From Eubacterium sp. (GTDB taxonomy: Bacteria; Bacillota; Clostridia; Acetivibrionales; DSM-1351), in contig JAQSXC010000012.1 of assembly GCA_029266335.1 (NCBI GenBank), forward strand, positions 1 to 64,000: a stretch of DNA of 64,000 nt, given 5' to 3'. Below are positions 47,142 through 55,571 of this stretch, piece after piece (the first letter of the stretch is position 1; each line of letters starts with the position of its first letter). A program made the position numbers and the translations under genes. The notes under the pieces are model-generated. The model had not been told where the DNA came from. It searched no databases and saw only the letters and a program-made list of their open reading frames with translations.

Positions 47142-47200
47142 AAAGTTCTAGAATTTATAATAAAGTTGTAGAATTAATAAAAAATATGTATAATTTGACA
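47142..47200 (+). repeat. Tandem 20-bp-spaced TnsB-binding-type repeats at the right end
   Basis: AAAGTTCTAGAATTTATAA (47142-47160) and AAAGTTGTAGAATTAATAA (47162-47180) match at 17 of 19 positions, and AAATATGTATAATTTGACA (47182-47200) is a weaker third copy. The exact 20-bp period is what closely packed TnsB sites at a Tn7 right end look like. A partial fourth copy may lie over the glmS stop. Just after, ACCATATAATGGT (47200-47212) is a perfect palindrome that could serve as an operator for tnsA. Confidence 0.75.
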
Positions 47201-47243
47201 CCATATAATGGTATACTTACTCATATAAGGAAGTGAAGCTTTT

Positions 47244-48080
47244 ATGAGTAAGTATAACCTGAATTGGGATGAAAATAAACTTAAAAGATATATCAGTGAA
47301 GGACGAGGTCAAGGTGTAGGTAAAGATTATAAGCCATGGATCACCGTACATGACTTCCCTTCAGAAGGAATTATTTCAAGGCAGCCTGGCTGGAAATCCA
47401 ATCGGGTCTGCCATTTTTTGTCTAATAATGAGTTAAGATACTTCTATTTGCTTGAGTGGGCTGATAATGTAATAGATATTCGTGAGCAATATCCAATGAA
47501 TCTGGAGGACACTCTAAGAATTGCAGACGAGCTTGGTATTAAGCATCCTGTAAATAGTAAAAATGACGTTCCATATGTTATGACATCAGATTTTATGATT
47601 ACAGTTAATGTAGAGGGTAAAGAAACAAATATCGTCAGAACAATCAAGCCGGCAAGCAATCTTGAAAAGAAAAATGTTATTGAACACTTTGAAATTGAAC
47701 GTAGATACTGGGCTGAAAAAGGAATAAGCTGGGGAATTGTAACAGATAAAAATATTCCGAGGATTCTTGTTTCTAATATTGAATGGGCCTATTACTCATA
47801 TAAGCTCGATTCATATGGTGAGCTAGGTATCAAAGAACTCCAGTACTATGGAGAAATTCTTAAGGAGAGATTGGAAAGCTGTGATGGCAAAATTGTTTAT
47901 GTGGCAAGAGCTTTCGATAAGGAAATGAACCTTACACCCGGAACTGCACTTGATATTCTGAAGCATTTGATTGCTCGTAAAGAGATAATAATGGATATGC
48001 AATCAAAGCCATGTGTTGATAATGTTACAGGAAGTATAAAAAGGATTATAAAGAAAAATGATAGGATGACTGCTATATGA
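47244..48080 (+). CDS. tnsA: Tn7-like transposase endonuclease subunit TnsA
   Basis: A 278-residue restriction-enzyme-like nuclease that cuts the 5' strands at the transposon ends, giving cut-and-paste transposition with TnsB. Catalytic residues are visible as E63 (SNNELRYFYLLEW), D116 (VMTSDFMI) and K135 (RTIKPASNL), the same order and near the same numbers as in Tn7 TnsA. The C-terminal winged-helix part (about 175-270), which binds TnsC in Tn7, is present. RBS is AAGGAAGTGAAGC. It overlaps tnsB by four bases. Confidence 0.95.
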   Translation: MSKYNLNWDENKLKRYISEGRGQGVGKDYKPWITVHDFPSEGIISRQPGWKSNRVCHFLSNNELRYFYLLEWADNVIDIREQYPMNLEDTLRIADELGIKHPVNSKNDVPYVMTSDFMITVNVEGKETNIVRTIKPASNLEKKNVIEHFEIERRYWAEKGISWGIVTDKNIPRILVSNIEWAYYSYKLDSYGELGIKELQYYGEILKERLESCDGKIVYVARAFDKEMNLTPGTALDILKHLIARKEIIMDMQSKPCVDNVTGSIKRIIKKNDRMTAI

Positions 48081-50263
48081 ATGAAATACTAAATGTTAAT
48101 GAACTTATTACGTGGAACCCTGCGCAAGAAAATGAGCATACAGAAAGAATACTATGGGTCGAAGCAGGCGGTTTTATACTATATGTCATTGATGCTTTTT
48201 CAAGTCAGGGCTTACCTATATCAAGAAAAATCAAAGATGTATTAAATGCTATTGAGAGCGGTGACGCAGTAAAACGAGAAGATGATCCATTAATCAGAGT
48301 TTTGAACGAAAATAGTATCAAGGAGTCTGATAAGCTAAAAAGGGATAAAGCATGGAATATAATTGCTGGCATAGTGAAATATGAAAATGAGCCTGATGTA
48401 TACGAACGTGAAAAGCGCGGCCAGTGGGTATCAGAGGCTGTTTCGGGGCATGATGTTACTTACTCTACAGTATATAAATATCTCAGGAGATTCTGGCAGA
48501 GAGGTAAAAACAAAAATGCACTTTTACCTGATTACTATAACTCGGGAGGCAAAGGTAAGAGAAAAACCCTTGGTGTTAAAAAAATCGGACGGCCAAGAAA
48601 GAATATTGATGCTAATGGACCTGGAATCAATGTTGATGAGCCAACCAAAAAAATATTCAGATTAGCTGTAAATAAATATTATGATACTCCAAAAGAAAAC
48701 TTTATGACAACAGCCTATAACCTTATGGTCAAGGAGTTTTATAGAGAAGATTATAGATTTGAAGATGGAATTCGTAAACCGACAGTTATACCGATTGGAC
48801 AGATACCAACCATTACTCAATTCCGATATTGGTATGAGGTTGAACGGGACATTAAAGAATCTCTTACAAAGAAAAAGGGTTCCAAAAAGTATGCATTAAA
48901 CAACAGATCTGTCCTTGGGAAGTCAGACACTGACCTTATAGGTCCAGGCTCCAAGTATCAGATAGATGCGACTGTTGCAGATGTCTATCTGGTATCGAGA
49001 TTTAACAGGACATGGATTATTGGAAGACCAGTAATTTATGCGATTATTGACTGCTTTTCAAGAATGGTGACTGGCATATATGTTGGACTAGAAGGTCCGT
49101 CTTGGATTGGAGCTATGATGGCCCTTTCAAATGCTTTTACGGATAAGGTGGGTTATTGCAAAGAATACGGAATAAATATTTTACAAGAAGATTGGCCATC
49201 TTATCATGTACCGCTTGCAATACTTGGTGATAGAGGTGAAATGGAAAGTTACCATGCAGATACCTTAGTAAATGGACTGGATGTGCGCATTGAAAATACT
49301 CCATCCTTCAGGGCAGACTGGAAAGGGATTATCGAAAAATATTTTAACCTGGTTGATGAAAAAGTAAAACCGCTTGTTCCGGGTCATATAGATATATCCT
49401 TCAGAGAACGTGGAGGTACGGATTACAGGCTGGATGCTAAGCTTGACATTTATCAGTTTACTCAAATCATAATAAACTGCGTGTTATACCATAATAATAA
49501 GCATTGGATGAAGAAATACAGTATGAGTGAAATGATGATTGAGGAGGATGTTGATCCGATACCAAGAGTCCTCTGGAACTGGGGGATAAGTAATAGATCT
49601 GGTAAGCTACGCGCTTATCCTAAGGATAAGGTTAAGCTAAGTCTCATGCCGGCAGAAGCTGCTTCTGTTACAGAAAAAGGAGTAAAGTTCAAAAGCATGT
49701 ACTATAGCAGTCAAAAGCTAATTTCTGATAGGTGGTTTGAAATAGCAAGGAATAAGGGCAGCTGGAGAGAAACCATTGCCTATGATCCAAGAAACATGAA
49801 TTTCATTTATATCAAAATAGATAATGATAATTATATTAAATGTGAGATGCTTGATAAAAGGCTTTACAATAGTAAAACACTGGATGAAATTGAATACTTA
49901 ATTACTTATCAGAAGCTTAAGTTGGATAAAAACCAGGAAAGCATTCTCCAGTCAGAGATTGACTTATTTACAAATATTGAAAATATAGTACAAAAAGCTG
50001 ACAAAATGACGAGTGAGCAAAGGGATAAGACGGTAAGCAATGCTGAAAGAACAAAGAATATCCGAGAACGGAGACGAACTGAAAAAGGTTTTGAAAAGCT
50101 TAATAGTGCATTTGTTTTAGGTGAAGAAAATAAAAATGAAGAAACTAATGGACAACTAAAGGTTATTCCATTAAAAGAAATGCAAGCCGAGCACAAATAT
50201 CCAAGTAATATTGAGTATTTAAGAAAAAAGCAAAAGGAAAGAATGGATAAAAGAGATGAGTAA
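48077..50263 (+). CDS. tnsB: Tn7-like transposase TnsB
   Basis: A 728-residue DDE recombinase that binds the end repeats and joins 3' ends to target DNA. The integrase core has D297 (QIDATVADVYL), D385 (AILGDRGEM) and E420 (WKGIIEKYF). The spacings of 88 and 35 residues equal those of Tn7 TnsB. N-terminal helix-turn-helix regions (about 100-230) should bind the ends. A basic, charged C-terminal tail (about 620-728) is where TnsC contacts lie in the family. It overlaps tnsA and tnsC by a few bases, a tightly coupled operon. Confidence 0.96.
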   Translation: MNEILNVNELITWNPAQENEHTERILWVEAGGFILYVIDAFSSQGLPISRKIKDVLNAIESGDAVKREDDPLIRVLNENSIKESDKLKRDKAWNIIAGIVKYENEPDVYEREKRGQWVSEAVSGHDVTYSTVYKYLRRFWQRGKNKNALLPDYYNSGGKGKRKTLGVKKIGRPRKNIDANGPGINVDEPTKKIFRLAVNKYYDTPKENFMTTAYNLMVKEFYREDYRFEDGIRKPTVIPIGQIPTITQFRYWYEVERDIKESLTKKKGSKKYALNNRSVLGKSDTDLIGPGSKYQIDATVADVYLVSRFNRTWIIGRPVIYAIIDCFSRMVTGIYVGLEGPSWIGAMMALSNAFTDKVGYCKEYGINILQEDWPSYHVPLAILGDRGEMESYHADTLVNGLDVRIENTPSFRADWKGIIEKYFNLVDEKVKPLVPGHIDISFRERGGTDYRLDAKLDIYQFTQIIINCVLYHNNKHWMKKYSMSEMMIEEDVDPIPRVLWNWGISNRSGKLRAYPKDKVKLSLMPAEAASVTEKGVKFKSMYYSSQKLISDRWFEIARNKGSWRETIAYDPRNMNFIYIKIDNDNYIKCEMLDKRLYNSKTLDEIEYLITYQKLKLDKNQESILQSEIDLFTNIENIVQKADKMTSEQRDKTVSNAERTKNIRERRRTEKGFEKLNSAFVLGEENKNEETNGQLKVIPLKEMQAEHKYPSNIEYLRKKQKERMDKRDE

Positions 50264-51917
50264 AGATCCGAACACTGGAGAGATTGTCGAGGCAATTTAT
50301 TCAAGACAGGAACTAAAGGAATACTCCAATAACCCTTTAATCGAGGCACTACCTCCTATTTGGAGCTTTGAACAGGTTGAAGAACTGTTACATTTCTATC
50401 CTGAGCATACTGAGTCTGAACTATATTTGGAGCCTCATATCAGATTTCACTGCGTCCAACGCTTGTTCAGTTATTTTCAGCCATGGAGTACCCACTTTGA
50501 TATTGAACAGAGAATTTCAAGGGTGATAAGGCAAGGATATATATCCCGTAATCCGCTTAAGCAGAATTATGCAGGAGATTTGCAGAAAATATATCAGATG
50601 ATTAAGGAAGGAAATTACGAATTTAAAAATTCTGAGCTTTCAAAGCCGTCATCATCAGGCTTCACAATTATAGGATTTTCCGGTATGGGTAAATCCTCTG
50701 CAGTAGAAAATATACTAAACAGGTATGCGCAGATCATAATGCATGAAAAATATAACGATTTGGATTTTGACCATAAGCAGCTAGTATGGCTTAAGTTGGA
50801 TTGCCCTTATGACGGTGGCGTAAAAGGGCTTTGTGCCGACTTTTTTCTAGAATTTGATAAATTGATGGGTGACACTACATACGGTAAGTTCGCTGCCGGA
50901 AGGAATACTACAACTGCCACGATGATTCCAAGAATGGCCCAGATCGCAAGGCGGCATAGTTTAGGACTTCTTGTTATTGATGAAATACAGCAGCTTAGTG
51001 TCGCTAAAAGTGGCGGTCAGGAAAAGATGCTCAATTTCTTCGTGAACTTGGTGAATACTATTGGAATTCCTGTGATCCTTATTGGAACTACCAAAGCGGT
51101 GTCGGTATTGCAGAGTGAATTTAGACAAGCCAGGCGTGGAAGTGGACATCAGGGTGACCTGGTTTGGGAGAATTTAAAAAAGGATGAAATATGGGACTTG
51201 CTTGTAGAGGGAATGTGGAATTACCAATGGACTCAGCATAAGTGTAAATTAACAAAGGAGCTCAAGGATACACTTTATGAAGAAAGCCAAGGAATTGTGG
51301 ATATTGCCGTAAAGCTGTACGCTATGGTTCAAATGAGGGCCATTGCTACCGGGGAAGAAGCAATAACTCCCAGCTTGATCAAAAAGATAGCTGAGGATAA
51401 TCTTAAGCTAGTAAAGCCAATGCTTGATGCGCTAAAATCGGGAAATGAGCAGGAAATAAGTAAATATGGAGATATTACACCATTAAACATTGAAGAATTC
51501 CGCGAAAAGCAATTAAAAGAATTAAATCTTAATATGCTTCTCCAGCAGAAGAAGCAGCAAAGGGTAAAGCTGGATAATGAAAAGGACAAGGTGTATGAGG
51601 AGGTTGTCTTAAGGCTTGTAGATCTGAATATTGATCAGGAAAAAGCTAAAAATATAACAAGAAATGTCATTAAATCTTTTGAAGGTTCAGTAAATGCTGA
51701 TATTGTATTCAGAGAAGCAATGCTAACTGTATTGCAGCAAAACTCAGACAGAAAGGCGACTCCAAGAAAAATATCAACCCAGAGAATAAAGAAAGACGAT
51801 GATGATTTAAGAGTTATTATAGAAAAAGGCAGAAACGAAAGTAAATCTGCATATGAGGCCTTAAAGGCCGAGGGGATCATAAAATGTCCAGTTGAGGAAT
51901 TTAATTTAACAGGATGA
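50256..51917 (+). CDS. tnsC: Tn7-like AAA+ regulator TnsC
   Basis: A 553-residue ATPase that links target selectors to TnsAB and gives target immunity. Walker A is GFSGMGKSS (K146), Walker B LLVIDEIQQL (D242, E243), with sensor-like IGTTKAVSVL after it. The N-terminal extension (to about 130) and the long charged C terminus (about 400-553) are typical of Tn7-class TnsC and much longer than the short TnsC of CRISPR-associated or Tn5053-like elements. Confidence 0.94.
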   Translation: MSKDPNTGEIVEAIYSRQELKEYSNNPLIEALPPIWSFEQVEELLHFYPEHTESELYLEPHIRFHCVQRLFSYFQPWSTHFDIEQRISRVIRQGYISRNPLKQNYAGDLQKIYQMIKEGNYEFKNSELSKPSSSGFTIIGFSGMGKSSAVENILNRYAQIIMHEKYNDLDFDHKQLVWLKLDCPYDGGVKGLCADFFLEFDKLMGDTTYGKFAAGRNTTTATMIPRMAQIARRHSLGLLVIDEIQQLSVAKSGGQEKMLNFFVNLVNTIGIPVILIGTTKAVSVLQSEFRQARRGSGHQGDLVWENLKKDEIWDLLVEGMWNYQWTQHKCKLTKELKDTLYEESQGIVDIAVKLYAMVQMRAIATGEEAITPSLIKKIAEDNLKLVKPMLDALKSGNEQEISKYGDITPLNIEEFREKQLKELNLNMLLQQKKQQRVKLDNEKDKVYEEVVLRLVDLNIDQEKAKNITRNVIKSFEGSVNADIVFREAMLTVLQQNSDRKATPRKISTQRIKKDDDDLRVIIEKGRNESKSAYEALKAEGIIKCPVEEFNLTG

Positions 51918-51923
51918 TTATGA

Positions 51924-53798
51924 TTGAACCACTTCCCTACTTCTTATCCTGACGAGCTACTGTATAGTGTATTAGCAAGATACCACGTCAGAAGTGGTAA
52001 TATAAGTCCTAAGATGACTTTAAATGAGTTGTTCGGGACAAACACAATTACTGCAGTGGTTGATATGCCAAGTGATATTGATTCATTAATATGCCGGCTT
52101 CCTAAAGAAAAAAGGTTAACTGCTGAAGGTCTGATCATGAACAATACGCTATTTCCCTACTATACGGCTTTTATGCCTGAAACCAGGACAAGGGCGACTG
52201 AAGCTGCTATGAAGGGAAACGGTGGTGGTAGAATTCATACTATGGCAGGAATTATGGCAAGCAAGATAGCAGTGCCAAAATATCTACGGTTTTGCCCTGA
52301 GTGTGGTGCTGAAGATAAAATTAAATATGGAGAATACTATTGGCACAGGTTTCACCAAATGCCGGGAGTAATTCTCTGCCCCTTTCATAATGTGGTAATT
52401 CAAAATAGCTTAATTAATCTGGATATGCAGAACAGGCACGAATTTATAGCAGCAAATGAAGTATATTGTGTTAACGATCCATTGAAAATAGATTGTACAG
52501 AAGTTGATAAGTATGGATATTTGTTGCTTTCCAAGGATATTAATTGGATTGTTAATAGTTATAAAATAGTCAGGACTTTCTTGAAAGAAAATAATGGAGT
52601 AAGAGATTGTTATATTTCCGGACTCAAAAACAAAGGTTACGCCACAACAAATGGGCGGGTTTACCAAAAGGATTTAATACATGATTTTTTAAACTATTAC
52701 GGTGATAATTTTCTCAACTCCGTACAATGTAAAGTTAGTCTTGATAGTGAAGATAACTGGCTTTCTGGTATTGTAAGAAAGCATAGAAATGCTTTTCATA
52801 CAGTGATGCATTTGCTGTTTATAAGATTTTTATATGGCTCAGCAGAAGAGTTACTTAAAGGCTATGAAAATTACAAGCCGTTAGGAATTGGACCATGGCC
52901 GTGCTTAAATGCAGCAGCAAAGCATTACAGAGAATTGGTTATAAATAAAGTTGAAATTACCCAATGCTGTGATACAAAACGGCTTGTTGGTACATTTGAG
53001 TGCAACTGTGGCTTTATATATTCTAGACGTGGACCGGACACTTCCAAGGATGATTTGCTTAAAATCGGGAGAATTAAGAGCTTTGGTCCCGTGTGGGAAG
53101 CGAAACTTGCTGAATTGATAAAAAATGGAGGTAAATCCATACGGCAAATAGCTCGTGAACTGAAGGTAGATTCAAAAACTGTAAAAGTGTATGCTCAAAA
53201 GCTTGGTTTAAGGACAGACTGGGTTATAGATGATATTGGTGAAGACGAAGATAAAGATAACAACTTGTTTCAATATTATAGAAAGGCTTGGCTAGAAGCC
53301 CAGGAAACTTACCCTGAAAAAACAAAGACGGAACTCAGAGAAATAACAAAATCTCATTATATATGGCTTTATAGGAATGACAGACAATGGCTTGATATTA
53401 ATTCACCGGAGCATCAAAAGCTCCCGAATAGTAATAACAGAATTGATTGGGTTAAAAGGGATTCAGAAGTTTTGAACAAAGTACAAAAAGCTGTAAAAGA
53501 AATACGAAATTCAAATGATAAACCGGTAAAGATTTCTCTTAGTCGAGTTGGAATGATGTGTGGCTTGCAGGGGTTATTGGATAAGCATCTGGATAAAATG
53601 CCTCAAACGAAATCCTATATTGAGTCTGTAGTAGAAACCGATGAGGATTACAGAAAAAGAAGAATACGTTGGGCTATAAATAATCTGGATGTGTCCGGAG
53701 AAGAAATAAAAGCTTGGAAAGTTATGCGCTTGGCTGGCATTCGAAAGGAATATGAAAAGCAAGTTGAGGAGTGCTTGGTGGAGTATTTGATGAATTGA
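51924..53798 (+). CDS. tnsD: TniQ-family target selector, TnsD type
   Basis: A 624-residue target-site protein from a TTG start (AGGATGATTA upstream). The TniQ domain begins FPTSYPDELLYSVLARYHVRSGN. A CCCH zinc site is at C124, C127, C152 and H155 (CPECGAE...ILCPFH), the arrangement of Tn7 TnsD. A helix-turn-helix, SIRQIARELKVDSKTVKVYA, lies near residue 410, and a long C-terminal region should read the attachment site. Because the element sits at glmS, this protein probably recognises a segment of glmS, likely a bit further upstream than Tn7 does. The end overlaps the region ahead of tnsE. Confidence 0.92.
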   Translation: MNHFPTSYPDELLYSVLARYHVRSGNISPKMTLNELFGTNTITAVVDMPSDIDSLICRLPKEKRLTAEGLIMNNTLFPYYTAFMPETRTRATEAAMKGNGGGRIHTMAGIMASKIAVPKYLRFCPECGAEDKIKYGEYYWHRFHQMPGVILCPFHNVVIQNSLINLDMQNRHEFIAANEVYCVNDPLKIDCTEVDKYGYLLLSKDINWIVNSYKIVRTFLKENNGVRDCYISGLKNKGYATTNGRVYQKDLIHDFLNYYGDNFLNSVQCKVSLDSEDNWLSGIVRKHRNAFHTVMHLLFIRFLYGSAEELLKGYENYKPLGIGPWPCLNAAAKHYRELVINKVEITQCCDTKRLVGTFECNCGFIYSRRGPDTSKDDLLKIGRIKSFGPVWEAKLAELIKNGGKSIRQIARELKVDSKTVKVYAQKLGLRTDWVIDDIGEDEDKDNNLFQYYRKAWLEAQETYPEKTKTELREITKSHYIWLYRNDRQWLDINSPEHQKLPNSNNRIDWVKRDSEVLNKVQKAVKEIRNSNDKPVKISLSRVGMMCGLQGLLDKHLDKMPQTKSYIESVVETDEDYRKRRIRWAINNLDVSGEEIKAWKVMRLAGIRKEYEKQVEECLVEYLMN

Positions 53799-53827
53799 TT
53801 ACGTATCAGTTTGTGTGGGGTTATATT

Positions 53828-55450
53828 ATGAGCAGATTAAAGATTAGGTCATGGTCATTTGCTGAAAATGAAGAAGTTCAACTATACTGGCACGGTGTAC
53901 CATTTGTGAATACTGAAGGATTGTGGATGTTGAAATGCCTATTCAAAAGGAGTGATGGCAGTTTTAAAGAGCAGATAACTCCATTTGGTACTCTTCCCTA
54001 TCTCAGGAATGGACAAACGTACATAAATGGTGAGTTTTCAGATAGGCCAGGATCAGGTTCTATACATGAAATTAAATTACCAGGTTTTGTGAAGTTGGAT
54101 TATTGCAAAGCCTTTAATTTCCCAAAGAGGTTATACGCCTTTGATATACCGCCAGCTCCGGCATATGGCAATCTACCTCTTTGCAGGTTTGAAATAGGTG
54201 GTAACTTTTACTATATTCCATGTACGGAAATAGTAAGAAGTATTCTTGCACCTTATAAAATGCTTGTAAATCAGATACTTAGACCTGAAGGTCTAGAGTG
54301 CTTTATTGAAAACCATACTGAATCTGGGGGCAGGTTATCGGTATATTTGAGTGAAGAATACGATAGAAAGTTACTTAATGATGATGCAATTTCTTACTTT
54401 ATTTGGCTCAGGTTTAATAAACAAGCACAGAGATCATGGAACTCAGTTTATAGGAATATAATTATCGATGCTTCAAAAAAATCGAATGATATAAGTTCGG
54501 AATTAAGAAAAGGAATTCCAATTAGAGTGATGCCGGCACATTCAGGAGCATCGACTTGGACGTTCAGAGGATTACAATATAAAAATCATTACTTGATACT
54601 TGAATTACTACATAGATCTGACTTAGAAATACCATTTTACATTGTTGAGTGCTTCCACCCTAAGCTTGAAAGACTCGAAGCCGATGGGAAACCGAGATAT
54701 GTGAAGGACCCAACGAAGAAACCACTTGATAGTGAAAACCTTGAACTTGATACTACGGGAGAAGCTGCTGAAAAGCATACAAATAATAATATTATCGAAC
54801 AACCACCAGTAATGTACAGTTTTAAAAATAAACCAAGAATATATAGGAAAAGTAACAAGAAAAGGAAGGTTCATACTGGTGACGTTATTGTAATCGGTAC
54901 AGGTAAAGACAGTGAAAATAATAATGTCGGTACTACTCAAGATTGGGTTCTTGGAGGAAGTATACCTCAGCTTGAATTCGATGGCTTAAAAATGGTTGAC
55001 ATGAGCATTTGCAAAGGGCTTGAAGAATTTTTTAGACTTATTGCGCATTTACAAATAAATTATAGTAATTTTAATTTGTCGTTCAGTGTTATTCCATTAC
55101 CTCCATTAAAAAGTTTTTCATATTACGAGGATGGAAGTATGCGTTCATGCGTTATTGTAAAAATATCCCGTGAAGGGCATATTCCCTGCTACATAATTGA
55201 AGTTGGCAGAGCTGATGATTGGTCTATCTCAACTTTGGTTGTTAAGCCTATGAAATCAGAATTCCCTGACATACGGACATTTGAAAGCTTTACACAGCGA
55301 TTGTTAATAGATTTAGTAAATAACAGCGGTCATTGGGACCGTGAATTCTTCCGGAAAGAGGATAAGTATATCTTTGAAACAGCTAAACATATATCGGGGC
55401 AGCCGATAATTAGGTGGGCTGAGAGGATTGTTGAAAAGATAATAAGCTAG
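53828..55450 (+). CDS. tnsE: Tn7-like target selector TnsE
   Basis: A 540-residue protein, close to Tn7 TnsE in length. Similarities seen by eye: FYYIPCTEIVRSILAPYKMLVNQIL matches the TnsE segment YHIPxLELARSLFLIN, and the C terminus IIRWAERIVEKI matches MEGWAERVVREQ. A charged, low-complexity middle (about 280-370) separates the two halves, as in Tn7. TnsE directs insertion into replicating conjugal plasmids and filamentous phages through the sliding clamp. The ATG at 53828 follows GTGTGGGG; the in-frame extension back to 53771 overlaps tnsD and has no site. Confidence 0.85.
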   Translation: MSRLKIRSWSFAENEEVQLYWHGVPFVNTEGLWMLKCLFKRSDGSFKEQITPFGTLPYLRNGQTYINGEFSDRPGSGSIHEIKLPGFVKLDYCKAFNFPKRLYAFDIPPAPAYGNLPLCRFEIGGNFYYIPCTEIVRSILAPYKMLVNQILRPEGLECFIENHTESGGRLSVYLSEEYDRKLLNDDAISYFIWLRFNKQAQRSWNSVYRNIIIDASKKSNDISSELRKGIPIRVMPAHSGASTWTFRGLQYKNHYLILELLHRSDLEIPFYIVECFHPKLERLEADGKPRYVKDPTKKPLDSENLELDTTGEAAEKHTNNNIIEQPPVMYSFKNKPRIYRKSNKKRKVHTGDVIVIGTGKDSENNNVGTTQDWVLGGSIPQLEFDGLKMVDMSICKGLEEFFRLIAHLQINYSNFNLSFSVIPLPPLKSFSYYEDGSMRSCVIVKISREGHIPCYIIEVGRADDWSISTLVVKPMKSEFPDIRTFESFTQRLLIDLVNNSGHWDREFFRKEDKYIFETAKHISGQPIIRWAERIVEKIIS

Positions 55451-55500
55451 TTTTAAAATTTGCTTTAATATTAGGAAAAAGTGTGATATTATGTATATAA

Positions 55501-55530
55501 GGGCGCATTTATATTTTTATAGATGTGCCC
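55501..55530 (+). other. Stem-loop between tnsE and the methyltransferase gene
   Basis: GGGCGCATTTAT can pair with ATAGATGTGCCC around a short loop. Only two Ts follow, so it is at best a weak terminator marking the end of the tns operon. Confidence 0.4.
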
Positions 55531-55571
55531 ATCTTCCTGGATTACAAAAATTAATAGAAGGAGTTGAATGT

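Noticed and set aside
51920-51950. ATG at 51920 as tnsD start
   Set aside because: It reads in another frame and stops soon after. The TTG at 51924 leads straight into the TniQ N terminus.
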